Source of the DNA: an uncultured Prochlorococcus sp.
GTDB lineage: Bacteria; Cyanobacteriota; Cyanobacteriia; PCC-6307; Cyanobiaceae
DNA: 35,902 nucleotides
Direction: 5' to 3'
Assembly (NCBI GenBank): GCA_902572675.1
Contig: CACGGY010000003.1
Span: 1-35,902, forward strand
The translations under genes were made by a program, and so were the position numbers. Below the pieces are notes generated by a model. The model was not told the DNA's origin. It saw nothing but the letters and a program-made list of their open reading frames with translations, and ran no database searches. Numbering within the stretch: the first letter of the stretch is position 1; each line of letters opens with the position of its first letter. Positions 32,576 through 35,902 of this stretch are shown here, one piece after another.

Positions 32576-33187
32576 TTAATTTTGTTTATTGATTTGGGAG
32601 AATTCTAATTCTACAGGAGTCTCGCGCCCAAATATTGAAAGTAATGCTTTTAATTTATTTCTTTCCCCGGAAACTTCTATAACTTCTCCTTGGAAATCCT
32701 TGAATGGACCACTAGTTACTATTATTCTATCTTTTTCTTCAATATCTAACTTAATTACAGCTTTTTTCTCTGATGCGCGCTTAAATATCCTATTAACTTC
32801 TTGTCTGGATAATGGCCGAGGTTTGATATGACCTCGCGATCTTCCGCTGCCTCTACCGTCTTCAGCACCAACAAAGTTAATTACATTTGGAGTACTTTTT
32901 ACGGCCATCATTGTATCTTCATCCAAAATCATTCTTACGAGGACATAACCTGGGAAAACTTTTTCTTCAGTAGTTTGTCTACTGCCATCTTTTTTTAATT
33001 TAATTCCAGGAGTTTGGGGAATTTCAATCTCAATGATTCGATTATTAACCCCTAAAGTTACTGATCTCTGTTCAAGAGTCGCTTTTACTTTTTTTTCACA
33101 GCTTGAAGCTACTTGAACTGCATACCATCTTGCGATGCTAGTATTTGCTTTTGAAGAAGCTAGGCTTGTAGTCAATTCATTACTCAT
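32576..33187 (-). CDS. nusG: Transcription termination/antitermination factor NusG
   Basis: Binds RNA polymerase to increase processivity and couples transcription with Rho or the ribosome. The 203-aa chain has a Ser/Thr-rich N-terminal extension (1-18), then the NGN domain from ARWYAVQVASSCEKKVKATL to about 130, including FPGYVLVRM, and a C-terminal KOW domain with VTSGPFKDFQGEVIEV and the final FGRETPVELEFSQI. The extension makes it about 20 residues longer than E. coli NusG. It follows secE by 51 bases and precedes rplK by 67. Confidence 0.96.
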   Translation of the reverse strand: MSNELTTSLASSKANTSIARWYAVQVASSCEKKVKATLEQRSVTLGVNNRIIEIEIPQTPGIKLKKDGSRQTTEEKVFPGYVLVRMILDEDTMMAVKSTPNVINFVGAEDGRGSGRSRGHIKPRPLSRQEVNRIFKRASEKKAVIKLDIEEKDRIIVTSGPFKDFQGEVIEVSGERNKLKALLSIFGRETPVELEFSQINKQN

Positions 33188-33238
33188 TTTTTTATTGAAG
33201 CTAAATTAAAATCTTATAGATGAATATTAAGGGATAAT

Positions 33239-33481
33239 TCAACCAAAAATTTGCGAGGCTGCCCATCCATAGAATCTGCTGACAGATGCTATGGCTGCCG
33301 CTGAAAAGGATACCATAATTATAACCGCTACAGATTCACTAAAAAGTTGTTGTTTGTTTGGCCATACAACAAGTTTTAGCTCATCATAGGTAGATCTAAA
33401 AAAATTATTCTTTTTTTTAGGCTCTTCAATTTCAGGAGAATCCTTTTTTAAAGGTTCTTTATTAGTGGTAGGACTTGTCAC
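33239..33481 (-). CDS. secE: Preprotein translocase subunit SecE
   Basis: Small single-span SecE, 80 aa, which clamps SecY in the SecYEG translocon in plasma and thylakoid membranes. A charged N-terminal part (1-27, Lys/Glu/Pro-rich) is followed by the amphipathic conserved helix FRSTYDELKLVVWPNKQQL (28-46), in which the VVWP motif is diagnostic. The C-terminal transmembrane helix is at about 50-68 (SVAVIIMVSFSAAAIASV). It sits directly before nusG, the common bacterial arrangement. The 60-base gap to clpB2 is AT-rich and may contain a promoter. Confidence 0.93.
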   Translation of the reverse strand: MTSPTTNKEPLKKDSPEIEEPKKKNNFFRSTYDELKLVVWPNKQQLFSESVAVIIMVSFSAAAIASVSRFYGWAASQIFG

Positions 33482-33541
33482 AAAATTTTTTTGAAATTAG
33501 GCTTTACGCTTTAGTTATATTTTAGCTTATTGATTTACTCC

Positions 33542-35902
33542 TCAGCTAGGTTTGAAAACAATCTCATCTTTTTTAGCGGGGTTAAGTTTAATTGCGATAT
33601 TTTTTTTGTTTTTAAAATTATCCTCTAACAGTTTTGCAGCTAAGGGATTTTCTATTTGTCTCCTAAGTTCCCTGCTAAGAGGCCTAGCACCATATTCAGG
33701 TTCGTAAGAATCGTTTGCAATTTTATTGATAACTTTTTTGTCTATAGCAATATTTATTTTCTGTTCAAGTAAGAGGTTTTTTAAATCTTCTGTTTGTAGA
33801 ATAATAATTTTTTGAAGTTCATCAATCGATAATGGATTAAACTTTACTACCTCGTCAATTCTATTTAAAAATTCCGGTCTAAAAATTGAAGACAATGTAT
33901 TACTAATGGAATCATCTAGAGTTTGTTGATCATTTAGTAACTTAACCTCACTTTTAGAAATTTTTTTTGAATATTCCAGTATAGATTTACCAGCTAGGTT
34001 ACTAGTCATAATAATTACAGTATTTTTGAAGTCTACGGTTCTTCCTTGAGAGTCCGTTAATCTTCCTTCGTCTAAGACTTGTAAAAGAATATTAAAAACT
34101 TCTGAATGTGCTTTTTCTATCTCATCAAGAAGTATTACTGAATAGGGTTTGCGTCTTACGGCTTCAGTTAATTGACCTCCCTCTTCATAACCGACATAAC
34201 CAGGAGGCGCTCCTAAAAGTCTTGCTACGGCATTTTTCTCCATATATTCACTCATGTCTAATCTTACAAGTGCGTCTTCTTCATCAAATAAAGCTGTTGC
34301 AAGAGATTTTGCTAGTTCTGTTTTACCAACACCTGTAGGACCCATAAATAAAAAAGAACCAATAGGTCTTTTAGGACTTTTCATGCCAACGCGAGCTCTT
34401 CTAATTGCAGCAGAAACAGCTTCTATAGCTTTTTCTTGTCCAATAACTTTTTCACTTAGTTCTGTTTCTAGATTGACTAATTTATTACGTTCATTTGAAA
34501 CTACTTTAGAAATTGGAATGCCTGTGATTTTTGAGATAACATCAGCAATATCATCAGGCTCAACTTGATATTTAAAAGGGAAATTTCTATTTCCCTTTAT
34601 TTTATTAAAGTTCCTTTCAACTTTTTGTATTTCATCCTTTATTTCACTTAACTCTTCTTCAAGTTTTTCTAAAAAATCCAGATCATTTACACTTTCCCAA
34701 TTATTTTTATCTTTAATTTGCTTGGTTAGCTTATCTTCTTCTTTCATTAAAATACATAGTTGCTCCATTTCTTCGCGTAAATTATTCCAATTGTCGAGAA
34801 GAACTTTTAATTTTGCCTCGGATTGATCCCTCATATTCAATAATTTTTCTTGAGCTTCAATATTTTCTCCTTGCAAATTATTCAGTTTTTCATTAAAAGT
34901 ATGCAGTTTGTTTTCCTGTCGGAGAATAATTTCAGGCTTATTATTAGACTCGATTTTTAACTGTGCAGCTGCTTCATCAATTAAATCTATTGCTTTATCA
35001 GGAAGACATTTATCACTGATGTATCTGTCGGCTAATTTTGCAGAATAATTTACAGCCTCTTCAGAAATTCTAATGCCATGATGTGATTCATATTTTTTTT
35101 TGATTCCTTGCAGTATTTTTGCGCTCAATTCTACTGAAGGTTCATTAACAGCTATCTTTTGAAAGCAATTATTCAATGCCTGATCTTTTTCAATAGTTTC
35201 ACGAAATTTCTCAGGTGTTGTTGTACCAATACATCTAATTTCTCCTTCAGCAAGTAAAGGTTTTAAGATATTACTAATGTCGGTAGTAGATCTGTTAGAA
35301 CTTAATATTGAATGAATTTCATCAATAAATAAAATCATTCCTTGGCTTGGATCTTTTAGTTCTTGCAGTATTAAGCTTAGTCTTTCTTCTAGTTGGCCTC
35401 TAAATTTTGTCCCAGAAACTAAAGCACCTAAGTCAAGTGAAATAATTTTAAAGTCTTTTAAAGAATCAGGAACTTTTTTGTCTACAATTAATTGTGCAAG
35501 CAATTTTGCAATTGAGGTTTTACCAACTCCTGGATTGCCTATCAGTATGGGATTATTTTTGTTTCTTCTGCATAGTACCCTCATTAAATTATTGATCTCA
35601 TTTTCTCTTCCTATAACAGGATCCAGTAAGCCTTTTTTAGCTGATTCTGTTAAATCTTTTCCATAAATTGAGAGAGCATTTTCATCTTCCTCAACTTGTT
35701 TTTTGGTTCCAATTTGCAGTTCACTTTTAGGGGATGGAACAATAGCTTTTTCATATTTTTCTTCTTTAACTAAAGTCTTTTTGTTTGATTCAATAATGGA
35801 TTGATTATTTATATCAATTACGTTCCCATAATTAACTGAATCTTTTGATTGATTAATATTTGGGAAAAACTTTAATTCTTCCTCTAATTTTTCCATTGAC
35901 AG
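33542..35902 (-). CDS. clpB2: Hsp100 ClpB-type AAA+ protein (ClpB2-like), N-terminus beyond the window
   Basis: Two-domain Hsp100 ATPase. The frame stays open to the right edge, so the Met codon at 35894-35896 need not be the start. Counting from it, only a 77-residue linker precedes D1, whereas ClpB has an N-domain of about 150 residues, so the gene is probably cut. D1 has Walker A GNPGVGKTS (120-128) and Walker B ILFIDE (188-193). A coiled-coil middle domain of about 125 residues (roughly 325-450) marks it as ClpB rather than ClpC. D2 has GPTGVGKTEL, pore loop GAPPGYVGYEEGG and FRPEFLNRID with its arginine finger. In D1 the finger pair RR of ALERRFQ is replaced, giving ALNNCFQ (240-246). 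This fits the divergent cyanobacterial ClpB2 group. Confidence 0.88.
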   Translation of the reverse strand: MSMEKLEEELKFFPNINQSKDSVNYGNVIDINNQSIIESNKKTLVKEEKYEKAIVPSPKSELQIGTKKQVEEDENALSIYGKDLTESAKKGLLDPVIGRENEINNLMRVLCRRNKNNPILIGNPGVGKTSIAKLLAQLIVDKKVPDSLKDFKIISLDLGALVSGTKFRGQLEERLSLILQELKDPSQGMILFIDEIHSILSSNRSTTDISNILKPLLAEGEIRCIGTTTPEKFRETIEKDQALNNCFQKIAVNEPSVELSAKILQGIKKKYESHHGIRISEEAVNYSAKLADRYISDKCLPDKAIDLIDEAAAQLKIESNNKPEIILRQENKLHTFNEKLNNLQGENIEAQEKLLNMRDQSEAKLKVLLDNWNNLREEMEQLCILMKEEDKLTKQIKDKNNWESVNDLDFLEKLEEELSEIKDEIQKVERNFNKIKGNRNFPFKYQVEPDDIADVISKITGIPISKVVSNERNKLVNLETELSEKVIGQEKAIEAVSAAIRRARVGMKSPKRPIGSFLFMGPTGVGKTELAKSLATALFDEEDALVRLDMSEYMEKNAVARLLGAPPGYVGYEEGGQLTEAVRRKPYSVILLDEIEKAHSEVFNILLQVLDEGRLTDSQGRTVDFKNTVIIMTSNLAGKSILEYSKKISKSEVKLLNDQQTLDDSISNTLSSIFRPEFLNRIDEVVKFNPLSIDELQKIIILQTEDLKNLLLEQKINIAIDKKVINKIANDSYEPEYGARPLSRELRRQIENPLAAKLLEDNFKNKKNIAIKLNPAKKDEIVFKPS

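Noticed and set aside
34108..34568. Plus-strand open frames of 76 and 104 aa within clpB2
   Set aside because: They are antisense to the conserved D2 ATPase domain, whose conservation explains the absence of stops.
1..35902. CRISPR arrays, transposons, prophage, tRNA or other RNA genes
   Set aside because: No spaced direct repeats, transposase or integrase motifs were seen. All gaps are 211 bases or shorter, and none shows a tRNA T-loop (GTTCRA) in the right setting.

Overview
The window looks like a contiguous piece of core chromosome from a high-light-adapted marine Prochlorococcus. This rests on the very low GC impression (AT-rich third positions, Lys/Asn/Ile-rich proteins), very tight gene packing, scarcity of Shine-Dalgarno sites, cyanobacterial NDH-1 and phylloquinone genes, a two-Hsp100-type ClpB next to secE-nusG, and a gene order that I recall from this genus. 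No transposase, integrase, CRISPR array, phage gene, rRNA or tRNA is visible, and no stretch longer than 300 bases lacks a gene.

Layout. 1-173: C-terminal end of a group I cysteine desulfurase. 177-2773: rsmH (-), divergent from ndhH and a DHNA-CoA thioesterase (+). 2777-7369: phylloquinone (vitamin K1) block, with menA-menC-menE (-) coupled by ATGA overlaps and menF (+) divergent from them. 7362-8545: grxC-gshB (-), a glutathione pair. 8622-12247: a plus-strand run of prfB (with a programmed +1 frameshift), a 60-aa membrane protein, ybeY, dgkA, trpG/pabA and a metallo-beta-lactamase-fold protein that has lost its metal motif. 12244-17525: hisC, argS, nadC and mnmE (-). 17587-23823: DUF2062 (+), rel/spoT (-), a fused two-ATPase peptide-type ABC protein (+), rluD and rbgA (-). 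24035-30118: pgk (+), an unknown exported or membrane-anchored protein (-), murG (+), then a cobD-like aminotransferase, pyrD and rnhA (-). 30166-35902: the ribosomal and export block clpB2-secE-nusG-rplK-rplA-rplJ-rplL, read right to left, with clpB2 cut by the window edge.

The genes are mostly housekeeping: photosystem I quinone supply (men genes), NDH-1 electron flow, translation (prfB, argS, mnmE, ribosomal proteins, rluD, rbgA, rsmH, ybeY), stringent response (rel), wall synthesis (murG, dgkA), NAD, pyrimidine, tryptophan/folate and histidine synthesis, and redox defence. I found no convincing undescribed multi-gene system. The points that repay a second look are small: the prfB recoding site, the ClpB2 D1 domain without its arginine-finger pair, the MBL-fold protein without HxHxDH, MenC with Arg where a catalytic Lys is expected, structured RNA candidates in the rplK-A-J-L-rnhA series, and a palindromic GTA-N8-TAC site upstream of pgk.
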